Made by a program: the position numbers and the translations under genes. Under the pieces are notes generated by a model, which saw only the letters and a program-made list of their open reading frames with translations, was not told the DNA's origin and did no database searches. A DNA stretch of 64,000 nucleotides from Streptomyces sp. NBC_00190 (GTDB lineage Bacteria; Actinomycetota; Actinomycetes; Streptomycetales; Streptomycetaceae), in assembly GCF_036203305.1 (NCBI RefSeq), contig NZ_CP108131.1, positions 7,130,001-7,194,000 on the forward strand, written 5' to 3'. How positions within the stretch are numbered: the stretch's first letter is position 1; each line of letters starts with the position of its first letter. Shown in pieces: positions 17,627 through 26,546 of the stretch.

Positions 17627-17917
17627 TCAACGGCTCGGCCACCCGGGCGACGGCGTCCCGGAGCGAGGAGGCGGCGCCAGCCGTCTCCTCGGCCGGCACC
17701 CCTGCCCGTGCGCCGCGATGGTGCTCAGGGTGATGTGGAAGGACCTGCGGTAGGCGTCCTCCACCAGGGCGCACCGGACCGAGGGCCAGAGCACGGGGGT
17801 GATCGCCTGCCACAACGGGGGGAGGGCGAACTGCTGATAGGCGCAGATGGTCACTCTCGTGCCGACCGCGGTCCGGGCGAAGGAGACCGAGCCGTCGTCC
17901 TGAAGGGAGGACCTGAC
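17627..17917 (-). pseudogene. Truncated SRPBCC-like protein fragment
   Basis: About 97 codons on the minus strand read as a sensible protein (VRSSLQDDGSVSFARTAVGT, then YQQFALPPLWQAITPVLWPS and LVEDAYRRSFHITL). This resembles the C-terminal half of a polyketide-cyclase/SRPBCC family protein. No start codon or N-terminal half is present: the match stops abruptly at about 17917, where an unrelated glycosyltransferase fragment begins on the other strand. The tail after residue ~75 is probably frameshifted. I read it as a gene remnant. Confidence 0.5.
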
Positions 17918-17935
17918 GAGTTGGCCGCACGCCTG

Positions 17936-18202
17936 ATCCGCACCTGCCTGCCCGGCCCGGCGCTGCACCTGCCCCACCCCCGATACCCCCAACTCGTCCC
18001 CGGCCGAGGGGGATCGCCGTACGGAGCGACGATCGGCTGCTTCGTCCGGCTGCGCCCCTACAAGCGGACCGCCGCCTTCGCGCAGGCGTTCGTCCGGCAC
18101 GCCGCCGGGGAGCAGCGGCTGCTGATCGCGGGGCATCCGGACGATCCGGCCACGCACCGCACCCTGACCGAGATCGCGGCCGCCCACGACCGGGTCCGCT
18201 AG
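17936..18202 (+). pseudogene. Glycosyltransferase internal fragment
   Basis: This frame encodes the conserved middle of a GT-B glycosyltransferase: GATIGCFVRLRPYKRTAAFA, then QRLLIAGHPDDPATHRTLTEI, ending in AAAHDRVR. The IGCF-RLRPYKRT and LLIAGHPDDP blocks are typical of the nucleotide-sugar-binding half. The N-terminal acceptor domain and C-terminal end are missing, and a stop follows directly. It abuts the SRPBCC-like fragment on the left and overlaps an S8 peptidase fragment on the right, showing a rearrangement scar. Confidence 0.6.
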
Positions 18203-18360
18203 TGCGAGGGACGCCATCGGGCTGGCCCTGCGACCTTCACCGAGCGCTCGACGGAGGTCGTCAGCCGGTACTCGGCGTCGGCGGAGCCGACCTCGAAGGG
18301 CATCTCACCGCTCGGAGGGTCGTCGTTCTCGCCGACCTTGACGCCGTTGCCGTACAGCGT
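18199..18360 (-). pseudogene. C-terminal fragment of S8 peptidase
   Basis: About 50 codons (STLYGNGVKVGENDDPPSGE, then AEYRLTTSVERSVKVA) match the C-terminal beta domain that follows the catalytic region in secreted streptomycete subtilisin-like (S8) peptidases. There is no catalytic domain and no start. The normal ending is replaced by a short frameshifted tail. It is the third unrelated fragment in under 800 bp, at the left edge of the CHAT/CpXC island. Confidence 0.5.
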
Positions 18361-18546
18361 CGACGTGGCCGAGGTCGGCGAGGTTGAGGAGGGTTCTCGT
18401 GATTTCGGTCGGGGTGGCGGGGGCGACCGTGGCGTGCCAGAGACGTTCTCCGACCCCGATATCGCCTGACCGCGATCGGCGCCCGTCACACGCCCAACTC
18501 CCTTATTCAGGCACGAACGTGCGCCGCGAGAGACAGAATTGCGAGC

Positions 18547-19035
18547 ATGTTGAATCAAGGTGATCTGGAACAGGACATCCGCACCCTCGCCGACGACGAG
18601 GCCGTCCGCGCGCTGACGGCGCTGGCGGAGGAGCACGGGCTGCTCCCCGCCGCGCGGCAGCTGTCCGAGGGCGGCGATGAGCTGCGGGCGGAGGTGGCCG
18701 CCGTGGAGCTGGAGCGGTACGTGGGGGCGGACCAACCTGAGTTTTCCGACGGTGAGTTGGCGCGCCGCTTACTGGAGTATGCGGCGGCGCTGCGCGAGGA
18801 CCTGGCGGACACGGTCGGCGAGGCCGTCGCCTACGCATGCTCGCCCATGGAACGGCTCGACCCCGTCACGCTGCCGGTCGCGGCGCTCGCCCTCACGCTC
18901 CTGCAGACCGAGGTGGTCCTGAAGCGGGATCCGCGCGGCAGGTGGAGCCTGACCATCCACAAGCGTGCCCTGCGGGACTCCTCCCTCGGCCGGGTCCTAA
19001 CGGCCCTGCTCTCGCAGATCACCAGCGGCAAGTAG
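18547..19035 (+). CDS. Hypothetical helical protein paired with CHAT gene
   Basis: A 162-aa, acidic, mainly helical protein from ATG 18547 (LEQDIRTLADDEAVRALTAL) with a more hydrophobic second half and an ending VLKRDPRGRWSLTIHKRALRD that looks like a beta strand plus basic helix. I know no named domain. It stops 25 bp before the CHAT gene on the same strand, so they should be co-transcribed and act together, perhaps as an effector-associated or regulatory partner. It has no signal peptide; a stretch near residues 105-120 is hydrophobic but short. Confidence 0.75.
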   Translation: MLNQGDLEQDIRTLADDEAVRALTALAEEHGLLPAARQLSEGGDELRAEVAAVELERYVGADQPEFSDGELARRLLEYAAALREDLADTVGEAVAYACSPMERLDPVTLPVAALALTLLQTEVVLKRDPRGRWSLTIHKRALRDSSLGRVLTALLSQITSGK

Positions 19036-19060
19036 CCGGCGGACCGGGAGGGGGGTCGCG

Positions 19061-22000
19061 ATGACGGTCTCGGTGAGGGCGCCCTACGCGTGGCACTGCG
19101 AGCAATGTGTCCAGGAGCGGGGGGCTCCGGTCTGGCGCGTCATCGACGCGCGGGAGCGGGCCGACGTGCTGGCGGCACCTGTCCCCGGCGTCCCGGGCGT
19201 CTCCTGGGTGGACTGCCCCGTCTGCGGGACCAGGACGCACATCGAGGCGCCGCTGCTGGTCCTGCGCCCGGGCGCGGCAGCGCCCCTGCTGCTAGCGGTC
19301 TCCGTCGCGGAGCTCGGGGGCGGTCCGCCGCCCTCCGGGGAGCCCCTGCTGGCGGAGGCCGCGCGGGCCGGGGCCTTCCTCGGCGGCGTCTTCCCCGGGG
19401 AGGCGATCCCGCTGCCGCGCAGGCTGCTCCCCCACGTCCTGGCCCGCGACCTCGAACGGGACCTGGCGGATCCCGAGTCGGCATGCCGGGAGCTGGAGCC
19501 CGAGGGGGCGCCGACGGTCGCGAACTACCGGATCTTCCTGGATTACCTGGGGGAGGCACGCGCCGACTCCCTGGTCGGGGAGCTGCTGACCGCGATGCTG
19601 CTCGGCCTGCCGGACGCCCTCGCGGAACTCGTCCGTACGCACCCGGCGCTGACGGACGGCACCCGCGTGCGCGACGCGGGCCGAGAGGAGCTGCGCAGGG
19701 CGGCCGAGACCCCCCTCAAAGAGGTGCTGCGCATACGGCAGCGGCTCCTGGACGAACTGTGCGACGGCCGGACCACTCCGGACACCGCCATGCGCCGCTA
19801 CTTCGAGTCCCTGGGGCGCTTCGACGCCGGTCTGCGGACCCGGCTGCACGCGATGTACCTGGAGGCCCGCGACACCGACGGGCCCAAAGGCATCCCGCTC
19901 GCCCGCGAGGCGCTGGAGCTCGCCGCCGGCTTGGGCGAGGAGGGCATGGAGACCGAGCTGGCCGCGCGGCTCGGCGAACGCCTGGTGCTCGCTGTGCACG
20001 CCGGGCTCGACGCCGATCCCTCCGAGGCCGTCCGGGTCCTCGAACGCGCCCTCAGCCGACTGCGCGAGGGGACTCTCCAGTGGGTGGAGGTGGCGAACAA
20101 CCTGGCCAGCGCCCACCACCTGCGGGACGACGGCGACCGGTTGGAGATCTGGGAAGCCGCCCGCGACCTGCTGGCGCGCGCGACCGCGCTGGACCGGAGC
20201 GAGTATCCCGAGTACTGGGCGCGGGTCCAGACCAACTACGGCCTGCTCCTCTCGGAGCGGCCCGGCGGTGGCCCCGAGGACCTCACCCTCGGCATCGAGC
20301 ACATCAGGGCGGGGCTCGAGGAGCGGGCCCCCGAGCGGGACAGGGTCGCCTGGGCCCACTCGATGGTCAACCTCGGCCTGCTGCTGTATCGGCGCGCCGG
20401 GGTGGAAGACCTCAGGGAGGCGGAGCAGTGCTACCGGGACGCCCTGAGCCACCTCGGCGCCGGTGACGACCCGGCTCTGTGGTCCCGCATCCAGTGCAAT
20501 CTGGGCGACCTGCTGCTGTCCCGGGATCCCGTCGACGCGCGCGGCGCCCGGGAGGCGGCGACGGCAGCGCTCGCCCTGTCCACCGCGCGCCCCGGCCTCC
20601 TGGACACGGGCCGCATCGCCTGGCTGCTGGCCCGGGCCATGGACCACATCGACGGCCCGGGCAGCGCAGACGGCCTCCGGCTGCGCCACGCGGCCCTGGG
20701 GGCCACACCGGCCACGGTGTCGCCATCCCTGCACCTCAACATCGGCCGGGAACTGCTCAGCGCGCACGCCTCGGCGGAACGCTGGAGCGAGGCGGCCGAT
20801 GTCGCGTCCGGCATGCTGACCGCCGTGACCGCGCTCTACGACGCCCAGGTCACCGGGACCGGCCGCCAGAGCGTCCTCGCCCAGGTGAACCGGATCGCCC
20901 GCTGGGCCGCCTTCCTGCTGGCCCGGGCGGGGCGTCCGGAGCGTGCAGTCGAGGCGATCGAGGGCGGAGTGGCCTGTGAGCTCTCGGCGGTGGCCGGACG
21001 AGGGGCGGCCGACCTGGAGGCCTTGGGACGGATCGACCCCGCTGCCGCCCACCGCTACCGGCTGGCACAGGCCCGGTACCGGTCCTCGGCCGGCGAGGCG
21101 TTCGCGGCGGCGTCCGGCGGCCCCACCGCCGCTGGCTCTACGGCGAGCGGGGAGGCCGCCGCCGAACGCGGCGTGCGTGCGGCGATCGCGGAGATCCGCG
21201 CGATCCCGGGCTTCGAGCGCTTCCTACGCACCGACGGACTGGCGGACATCGTCCGCGCGGCGGGCGGGCGTCCGCTCGTCTACCTGGTGAACGCGCCCTG
21301 GGGCAGCTACGCCCTCGTGCTCCCCCGCAGCTCGGGCGAGTCGCCCGCTGTACGGGCCGTTCCCGTTCCGGGGGTGAGCAGCGAGACCGTCACAGGCCTC
21401 TTGGTGCTGGACCCGGCCGACGGCGCCCTGGGCCTGCTCCTCGCCCAGGAGGCCGGAGCGCTCAGGCGCAGGCGTCTGCTCCCGCAGGCCCTGGACCGGC
21501 TCGCCGCCCTTGGACCGCTCCTGCGCCCGGTCGCGAGAGTCCTCGCGGAGGACCCGGAGCAGGAGGCCGTCGTCGTCCCGACCGGTCTGCTGGGCCTGGT
21601 CCCCCTGCACGCCGTGCCGCTCGGGCCGGGGGCGGGAGAAGTGCTCGACGACATCGGCACCGTGATCGTCTCCCCCTCCGCAGCCGTGTACGCGGCCTCC
21701 CGCGTCGCGGCCGCCCGCCCGCCGGATCCTGTGCCACGCCTGGTGGGGGTCACCGACCCTGACGGTTCGCTCCCCGGTGGACGCGGTGAACTCGCCCATA
21801 TCCGGGAGCTGTTCGAGCCGCACGGTGAGGCCCGCTGCGCGGTGGGGCCCGAAGCCACCGTGGACTGGCTGCTCGGCCAGCTCGCCGAAACCTCGTACCT
21901 CCACATCATCTGCCACGGCAGCGGCGAGTTCAACGGTCGGGGCGGCTCCCTGGCCCTGGCCGACGGCCGCCTCGACATGGACACCCTGGTCCAACACCGG

Positions 22001-22411
22001 CTCCCCGCCTGCCGGCTCGCGGTGCTCAGCGCCTGCCAGTCCGGCCACTACGAGGTCGTCCGGGCTCCGGACGAGTTCCGCGGGCTCGCGGCGGGCTTCC
22101 TCCAGGCCGGGGCCGCGTGCGCGGTGGCCGGGCTGTGGCTGGTGGACGACATGGTGACCGCGGTGCTGATGGCGCGGTTCTACGAGCTGCTTGCCCCCGC
22201 TCAGGGGACCGGTGGGCTCCCCCCGGTGGCCGCCCTGCGCCGGGCCCGTACCTGGTTGCGTCGGCTCACCTGGGAGGAGCTCGCCCGGTATACCGCCTCC
22301 CGGCCCCCCTTGGCGGCCCTGACCGAGCGGTACACCTCCCGGGCGACGACCGGCGAGCGTCCCTTCGCCTCGCCGGTCCACTGGGCCGCGTTCACAGCGT
22401 GGGGAGTGTGA
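19061..22411 (+). CDS. CpXC zinc-ribbon, TPR and CHAT-domain protein
   Basis: A 1116-aa protein. An N-terminal CpXC-like zinc ribbon spans roughly residues 10-80 (Cys13, Cys16, Cys52, Cys55; HCEQC and CPVCG). Middle residues 180-650 are TPR-like helices (NLASAHHL, NYGLLLSERPGG, NLGLLLYRR, NLGDLLL). The C-terminal CHAT domain has His952 (IICHGSGEF) and Cys992 (VLSACQSG). Start ATG 19061 follows GGGAGGGGGG. It differs in architecture from the two CHAT proteins at 6.6-14.3 kb. The zinc ribbon plus TPR array probably senses a ligand or partner that activates the protease (inference). A transmembrane kinase gene converges on its 3' end 24 bp away. Confidence 0.9.
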   Translation: MTVSVRAPYAWHCEQCVQERGAPVWRVIDARERADVLAAPVPGVPGVSWVDCPVCGTRTHIEAPLLVLRPGAAAPLLLAVSVAELGGGPPPSGEPLLAEAARAGAFLGGVFPGEAIPLPRRLLPHVLARDLERDLADPESACRELEPEGAPTVANYRIFLDYLGEARADSLVGELLTAMLLGLPDALAELVRTHPALTDGTRVRDAGREELRRAAETPLKEVLRIRQRLLDELCDGRTTPDTAMRRYFESLGRFDAGLRTRLHAMYLEARDTDGPKGIPLAREALELAAGLGEEGMETELAARLGERLVLAVHAGLDADPSEAVRVLERALSRLREGTLQWVEVANNLASAHHLRDDGDRLEIWEAARDLLARATALDRSEYPEYWARVQTNYGLLLSERPGGGPEDLTLGIEHIRAGLEERAPERDRVAWAHSMVNLGLLLYRRAGVEDLREAEQCYRDALSHLGAGDDPALWSRIQCNLGDLLLSRDPVDARGAREAATAALALSTARPGLLDTGRIAWLLARAMDHIDGPGSADGLRLRHAALGATPATVSPSLHLNIGRELLSAHASAERWSEAADVASGMLTAVTALYDAQVTGTGRQSVLAQVNRIARWAAFLLARAGRPERAVEAIEGGVACELSAVAGRGAADLEALGRIDPAAAHRYRLAQARYRSSAGEAFAAASGGPTAAGSTASGEAAAERGVRAAIAEIRAIPGFERFLRTDGLADIVRAAGGRPLVYLVNAPWGSYALVLPRSSGESPAVRAVPVPGVSSETVTGLLVLDPADGALGLLLAQEAGALRRRRLLPQALDRLAALGPLLRPVARVLAEDPEQEAVVVPTGLLGLVPLHAVPLGPGAGEVLDDIGTVIVSPSAAVYAASRVAAARPPDPVPRLVGVTDPDGSLPGGRGELAHIRELFEPHGEARCAVGPEATVDWLLGQLAETSYLHIICHGSGEFNGRGGSLALADGRLDMDTLVQHRLPACRLAVLSACQSGHYEVVRAPDEFRGLAAGFLQAGAACAVAGLWLVDDMVTAVLMARFYELLAPAQGTGGLPPVAALRRARTWLRRLTWEELARYTASRPPLAALTERYTSRATTGERPFASPVHWAAFTAWGV

Positions 22412-22435
22412 GCGCCCGCCCGGCTCCGGGGCCCG

Positions 22436-24052
22436 TCAGTCCGTTTGCGTCGGCCCGTTCGAGTCGATCCTGTAGCGGGAGACGGGGCCGTGGGGCGATT
22501 GCGGGGTTCTGATCTGCATCGTCGTGTACCGCCCGCCGACCAGACCCGTGAGAGTCACGGTGGCCGGGTAGTGGACCTCGCTGCCATTCGCGCAGCTGGG
22601 GCGGCAGATTACCATCCACTCCTGCCCGCTGGCGTGGGCGGTGGACAGACCCCAGTCCGACCAGGTCAGGCCCCTGAGCATGCCTTTCCCGTCTCCGCAG
22701 TGGAGCAGGACCGATTCGGGTTCCTCCAGGTAGTCCCCGAAGCAGCTCACGATCGAGGCGGGCCGCGTGCTCGACCGTGTGGTGACCGTCGTCGGCGCCT
22801 GCTCCGAGGGCTCCGGTGCGGCTGAGGGCTCGGGCGCGGGCGGGGTCGGCTCCACGGTCGGCGTGGGGGGCGCCTCGGTGGTGGGGTCGGGGGTCGGCTG
22901 CGCGGACCCCGGAGCGGTCGGGTCTCCGGTCGGCTGTCTGGACGCCGTGACGGTCGCCTCGGGGTCGGCGACGGTGCCGGTGCCGCCGTCGCGGCCGGGC
23001 ACCAGGGCGAGCACGGTCGCGGCGATCGCGAGGCCGGCGGCGATGCCCGCGCCGACGGCGAAGCCGCGCCGGGCCGAAGCGGGCGGGGACCCTGGGTACG
23101 GCGGTGCGGGCTTGTCGAGGACCGGCGCCACGGACTCCGGGACGGCAGGCCGTTTCCTCAGCTCGACCCGGAGCCGCTCGATCTCGGCCTGCTGCTCCGC
23201 GATCAACTCGTGAATCTCCTGCGGCCAGGGACGCGGCGAGGGCGCCAGGCTCCCGAGGGACTCTCGCAGTTGGGCCGCGCTCGGCCGGGCGGCGGGGTCC
23301 TTGGCGAGGCAGCGGGCCACGATCGGGCGGATCTTCGCCGGCAGCCCGCTGAGGTCGGGTTCGGTGTGCACGACGTTGTACAGGGTCTGCGGCAGGGAGG
23401 GCCCGGTGAACGGGCACGCGCCGGTGCACGCCATGACCAGCACCGTCCCGAGGGAGAAGATGTCGCTGGCCGAGTCGAGCGGCGCGCCCTGGGCCTGCTC
23501 CGGGGACATGAACCCGGGTGAGCCGACCAGCCAGCCCGTGGTCGTCAGCTCGCTGCCCTCCTCGCTGTCGGCGGCTCGGGCGATGCCGAAGTCGATCACG
23601 CGGGGCCCGTCGTCGGCGAGGAGCACGTTGGACGGTTTCAGGTCCCGGTGCACCAGGCCGACCCGGTGGATGTCGCTCAGGGCCGAGGCCAGTCCCGCGG
23701 TCATGCGCAGTACCGACTCCTCGGGGAGCGCCCCGACGGTCGCCACGGCGTGCTGGAGCGACGGTCCGGGGACGAACTCCGAAGTCAGCCATGGTTCGGG
23801 GGCATCGGCGTCCGCGTCGATGATCGCGGACGTATACGCTCCGGAGACCTTGCGGGAGGCTTCCACCTCCCGGCGGAACCGGGCCCGGAACCCGTCGTCT
23901 TCGACGAACTGCGAGCGCACCTGCTTCAGCGCGACCAACCGGCCGTCCGGGGCGCTGCTCAGCAGGACTCGGCCCATCCCACCCCGGCCAAGTTCCGCGA
24001 TGGTCCGGTACTTGCCGACCGCCACCGGGTCGGCCCCTTCTAACTGTTTCAT
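22436..24052 (-). CDS. Transmembrane Ser/Thr protein kinase (PknB-like)
   Basis: A 538-aa Hanks-type kinase. GRGGMG glycine loop (22-27), Lys43, HRDLKPSN (135-142), DFG (154-156) and SPEQ are all intact. A predicted cytosolic coiled coil (IERLRVELRK, ~291-300) precedes one membrane segment (~330-352). Then come a Pro/Thr-rich extracellular stalk and a C-terminal roughly 120-aa sensor domain with four cysteines (SCFGDY, LLHCGDG, VICRPSC). The start is ATG 24052. It probably reads a cell-surface signal. Facing the CHAT gene at 24 bp, it may belong to the same island but is not obviously co-transcribed. Confidence 0.93.
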   Translation of the reverse strand: MKQLEGADPVAVGKYRTIAELGRGGMGRVLLSSAPDGRLVALKQVRSQFVEDDGFRARFRREVEASRKVSGAYTSAIIDADADAPEPWLTSEFVPGPSLQHAVATVGALPEESVLRMTAGLASALSDIHRVGLVHRDLKPSNVLLADDGPRVIDFGIARAADSEEGSELTTTGWLVGSPGFMSPEQAQGAPLDSASDIFSLGTVLVMACTGACPFTGPSLPQTLYNVVHTEPDLSGLPAKIRPIVARCLAKDPAARPSAAQLRESLGSLAPSPRPWPQEIHELIAEQQAEIERLRVELRKRPAVPESVAPVLDKPAPPYPGSPPASARRGFAVGAGIAAGLAIAATVLALVPGRDGGTGTVADPEATVTASRQPTGDPTAPGSAQPTPDPTTEAPPTPTVEPTPPAPEPSAAPEPSEQAPTTVTTRSSTRPASIVSCFGDYLEEPESVLLHCGDGKGMLRGLTWSDWGLSTAHASGQEWMVICRPSCANGSEVHYPATVTLTGLVGGRYTTMQIRTPQSPHGPVSRYRIDSNGPTQTD

Positions 24053-24239
24053 CCTGTCCCCCTACAGCGGACGATCCGTCAGGACCGAGTCTCCGCGCCC
24101 GACTGGCCCCGGACAAGACGATCGGGCCTCCTGCACGGATCGCCCGCCACGGAGTTCGGGGTTCACCCAACGGGCCTGCCCCGCATACCGGATACTCCCG
24201 CCGGGCGGAAAGGTTGGGCCACAAGCGTTTCCGCAGCGC

Positions 24240-24626
24240 GCCCGTCTTCCGCCGGTCGACCGGCGACGGACCGGTGTCGGCGCCCCCTTTTTTCGCCCGG
24301 ATGTGAGAGCCGTCCACGCACGCCCTCGACCAGTCGAGCCGGCCGGACGCGTTCAGCTCGGCGAGCAGGATCCGGTGCAGCTGGTCGAAGAACCCTGCCT
24401 GCTGCCACCGCTCCAGGCGCCGCCAGCAGGTCTGCCCCGAGCCGAACCCCAGCTCAGGCGGCAGGAGCTGCCAGGCGATGTCGTTGCAGAGCACGTACAG
24501 GATGCCCTGCAGACACAATCGGTCGGCCACCGGCCGCGGCCCTGGCGACCTCGTCGGCCAGGGCGGCAGCAGCGGCTCGATCAGTGCCCACACGTCGTCG
24601 TCCACGATCCACGGCCGAGTACTCAC
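24240..24626 (-). mobile_element. IS5-family transposase, N-terminal fragment
   Basis: About 129 codons from GTG 24626 match the N-terminal half of IS5-family transposases carrying the DUF4096-type domain: WIVDDDVWALIEPLLPPW, then ILYVLCNDIAWQLLPPELGF and the catalytic-core start ACVDGSHIRAKKGG (first Asp). After GPSPVDRRKTG the similarity ends, whereas an intact transposase runs about 130 residues more with the remaining catalytic residues. It is a dead remnant. A much longer open frame continuing to 22392 on this strand is GC-driven shadow of the kinase gene. Confidence 0.75.
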
Positions 24627-25151
24627 ACCACCACGAACGGCCGAATCATCACACCGGTCACGGCTGACCAGAACATCTCATCAAGATCCTGTTACCAGCT
24701 CTTACGCCCGGAAACGGTTGGTGTTCGGTGTGGGAGGGCGGCGATATTTTCCGCCACTGGACGGAGGTAACTGTGGGCTGCTCGCTTCGTGATGCAGCCA
24801 GGCCGCAGTCGACTTGAACGATGTGGTCGAGATACGAGGCCGTACCAAGTGCGTCTACAGACTGCACTCGAACGTGTCCAAGCCCGCTACCTAAAACGCC
24901 ATCTTTTTGGCGAGTCTGCGGTAGCAGATGAGGGTCCAGGCAATGCTGGTCGGTCTCGGGAGCAGCGATCCAACGGGAGCCGAACAGGTGCACAGTCACC
25001 GGACCTCCTGCACGGCGTTCGCCCCTCCTCGAGATGGCCCATTTGGCGACTTGAGTCGATCACTCGGGAAGTACGCCGTTCGCGTGCATGCCGAGCCCGA
25101 TCCACAGGTTCTGAGCGTGGCTCCCGCTCCGGACGTGGTTGAGTCGCCGGT
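24627..25151. other. Gene-poor scar region with a second transposase tail remnant
   Basis: These 525 bp contain no convincing gene and have lower GC than either side. On the minus strand about 24893-24960 encodes TSIAWTLICYRRLAKKMAF followed by TAG, which resembles the C-terminal end of an IS5/IS4-type transposase. With the N-terminal piece at 24240-24626 this marks an old insertion hot spot between the CHAT/kinase island and the gadB cluster. The gadB promoter presumably lies in the last 100 bp. Confidence 0.4.
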
Positions 25152-26516
25152 ATGACTAAGAGTGACGTCGCGGCTCTGTTCGGCAACCGTTTCCTGACTG
25201 CGCCCGCTCCTTCGGAGAAATTTCCCGAGGAGGGCATGACCGCCACGGACGCCATGAGGCTCGTGGATGTGGATCTCGCCATGGAGGGCGACCCCCAGCG
25301 CAACCTGGCCACGTTCGTCACCACCTGGATGGAGCCGGAGGCCCAGCGGCTGATCGCCGAGAACCTCCACCGCAATTTCATCGACCACGCGGAGTACCCC
25401 ATCTCCGCCGAGATCGAGCAGCGCTGCGTGCGCATGCTCGCCGACCTGTTCCATGCGCCGGGCACGACGACCGGATGTCGGACCCAGGGCTCGTCCGAGG
25501 CGATCATGCTGGGCGCGCTGTCGCTGAAGTGGAAGTGGCGGGAGCGCCGCCAGGCGGCGAAATTGTCGGTCGACCGGCCCAACCTGGTCTTCGGCGGCGA
25601 TGTTCACGTCGTGTGGGAGAAGTTCTGCCGCTATTTCGACGTCGAGCCGCGGATCGTGCCGCTTGCCGAGGGCAAGTACACGATCGGCCCGGAGGACGTG
25701 GAGCCCCACCTCGACGAGAACACGATCGGCGTCGTCGCCGTCCTCGGCACCACGTTCACCGGCCACAAGGACGATGTCGTCGGGATCGACGAGCTCCTGC
25801 GGGACGTTCGCAAAAAGCGGGACCTCGATATCCCGATCCATGTCGACGGCGCCAGCGGCGGCTTCGTGTGGCCCTTCCTCTACCCGGATTCGAAATGGGA
25901 CTTCCGGCTCGAGCAGGTCCGTTCGATCAACGTCTCGGGACACAAATACGGCCTGGTCTACCCCGGCATCGGGTGGCTGGTCTTCCGCGAGGAGTCCGAC
26001 CTGGCCGAGAACCTCGTCTTCTACGAGAACTACCTGGGCAAGACCGACGCGACGTTCACGCTGAACTTCTCCACCGGTGCGTCGATGGTGCTCGCGCAGT
26101 ACTACAACTTCGTGCGGCTGGGTCGCCAGGGCTACACCTACGTCATGGAGACAATGCAGGAGAACGCCCGCGCGTTGGCGGACAACCTGCGGAGCAACGG
26201 CCGCTTCGAAGTGATCGGGAGCGATCTCGAGCAGCTGCCGCTGGTCGCTTTCCGTCTCGCAGGCAAGCACGCCTACGACGAGTCCGACATCGCCTGGCAG
26301 CTCTCGGCCGAGCGGGGCTGGATGGTGCCGGCGTACACGCTCCCGCCCAACGCGGAGCGGGTGAAGATCCTGCGCGCCCTGGTCAAGGAGACCCTGAGCC
26401 GCGAGCAGATCGACCGCCTGAGCCAGGACATCGCCGATGCGTGTCGCACGTTGGACGACAAGGGTGCGGCCCACGGGATCGAGCGGGCCCAGGTCCACCG
26501 CGGAACCGGCTACTGA
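25152..26516 (+). CDS. gadB: Glutamate decarboxylase
   Basis: A 454-aa PLP enzyme converting glutamate to GABA plus CO2, consuming a cytoplasmic proton. The PLP lysine is Lys265 in VSGHKYG; other family blocks are GCRTQGSSEAIML, HVDGASGGF and FTLNFSTGAS. The length matches GadA/GadB. The start is ATG 25152 with the first residues MTKSDVAALFGNRF typical of the family. No glutamate/GABA antiporter is adjacent; the MFS gene at 28.6 kb is of drug-exporter type. Its placement right after transposase scars suggests lateral acquisition of a stress cluster. Confidence 0.95.
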   Translation: MTKSDVAALFGNRFLTAPAPSEKFPEEGMTATDAMRLVDVDLAMEGDPQRNLATFVTTWMEPEAQRLIAENLHRNFIDHAEYPISAEIEQRCVRMLADLFHAPGTTTGCRTQGSSEAIMLGALSLKWKWRERRQAAKLSVDRPNLVFGGDVHVVWEKFCRYFDVEPRIVPLAEGKYTIGPEDVEPHLDENTIGVVAVLGTTFTGHKDDVVGIDELLRDVRKKRDLDIPIHVDGASGGFVWPFLYPDSKWDFRLEQVRSINVSGHKYGLVYPGIGWLVFREESDLAENLVFYENYLGKTDATFTLNFSTGASMVLAQYYNFVRLGRQGYTYVMETMQENARALADNLRSNGRFEVIGSDLEQLPLVAFRLAGKHAYDESDIAWQLSAERGWMVPAYTLPPNAERVKILRALVKETLSREQIDRLSQDIADACRTLDDKGAAHGIERAQVHRGTGY

Positions 26517-26546
26517 CGCCCGCAACCGGCCACCCCCAGGGATGGC

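Noticed and set aside
22392..24626. A 744-codon minus-strand open frame from the transposase start to past the kinase
   Set aside because: Only the first ~129 codons look like a protein (IS5 transposase). The rest is Arg/Gly/Pro-rich shadow of the kinase gene in another frame.
24658..24999. 113-codon minus-strand frame in the scar region
   Set aside because: No family resemblance; a different frame of the same strand carries the transposase-like tail.
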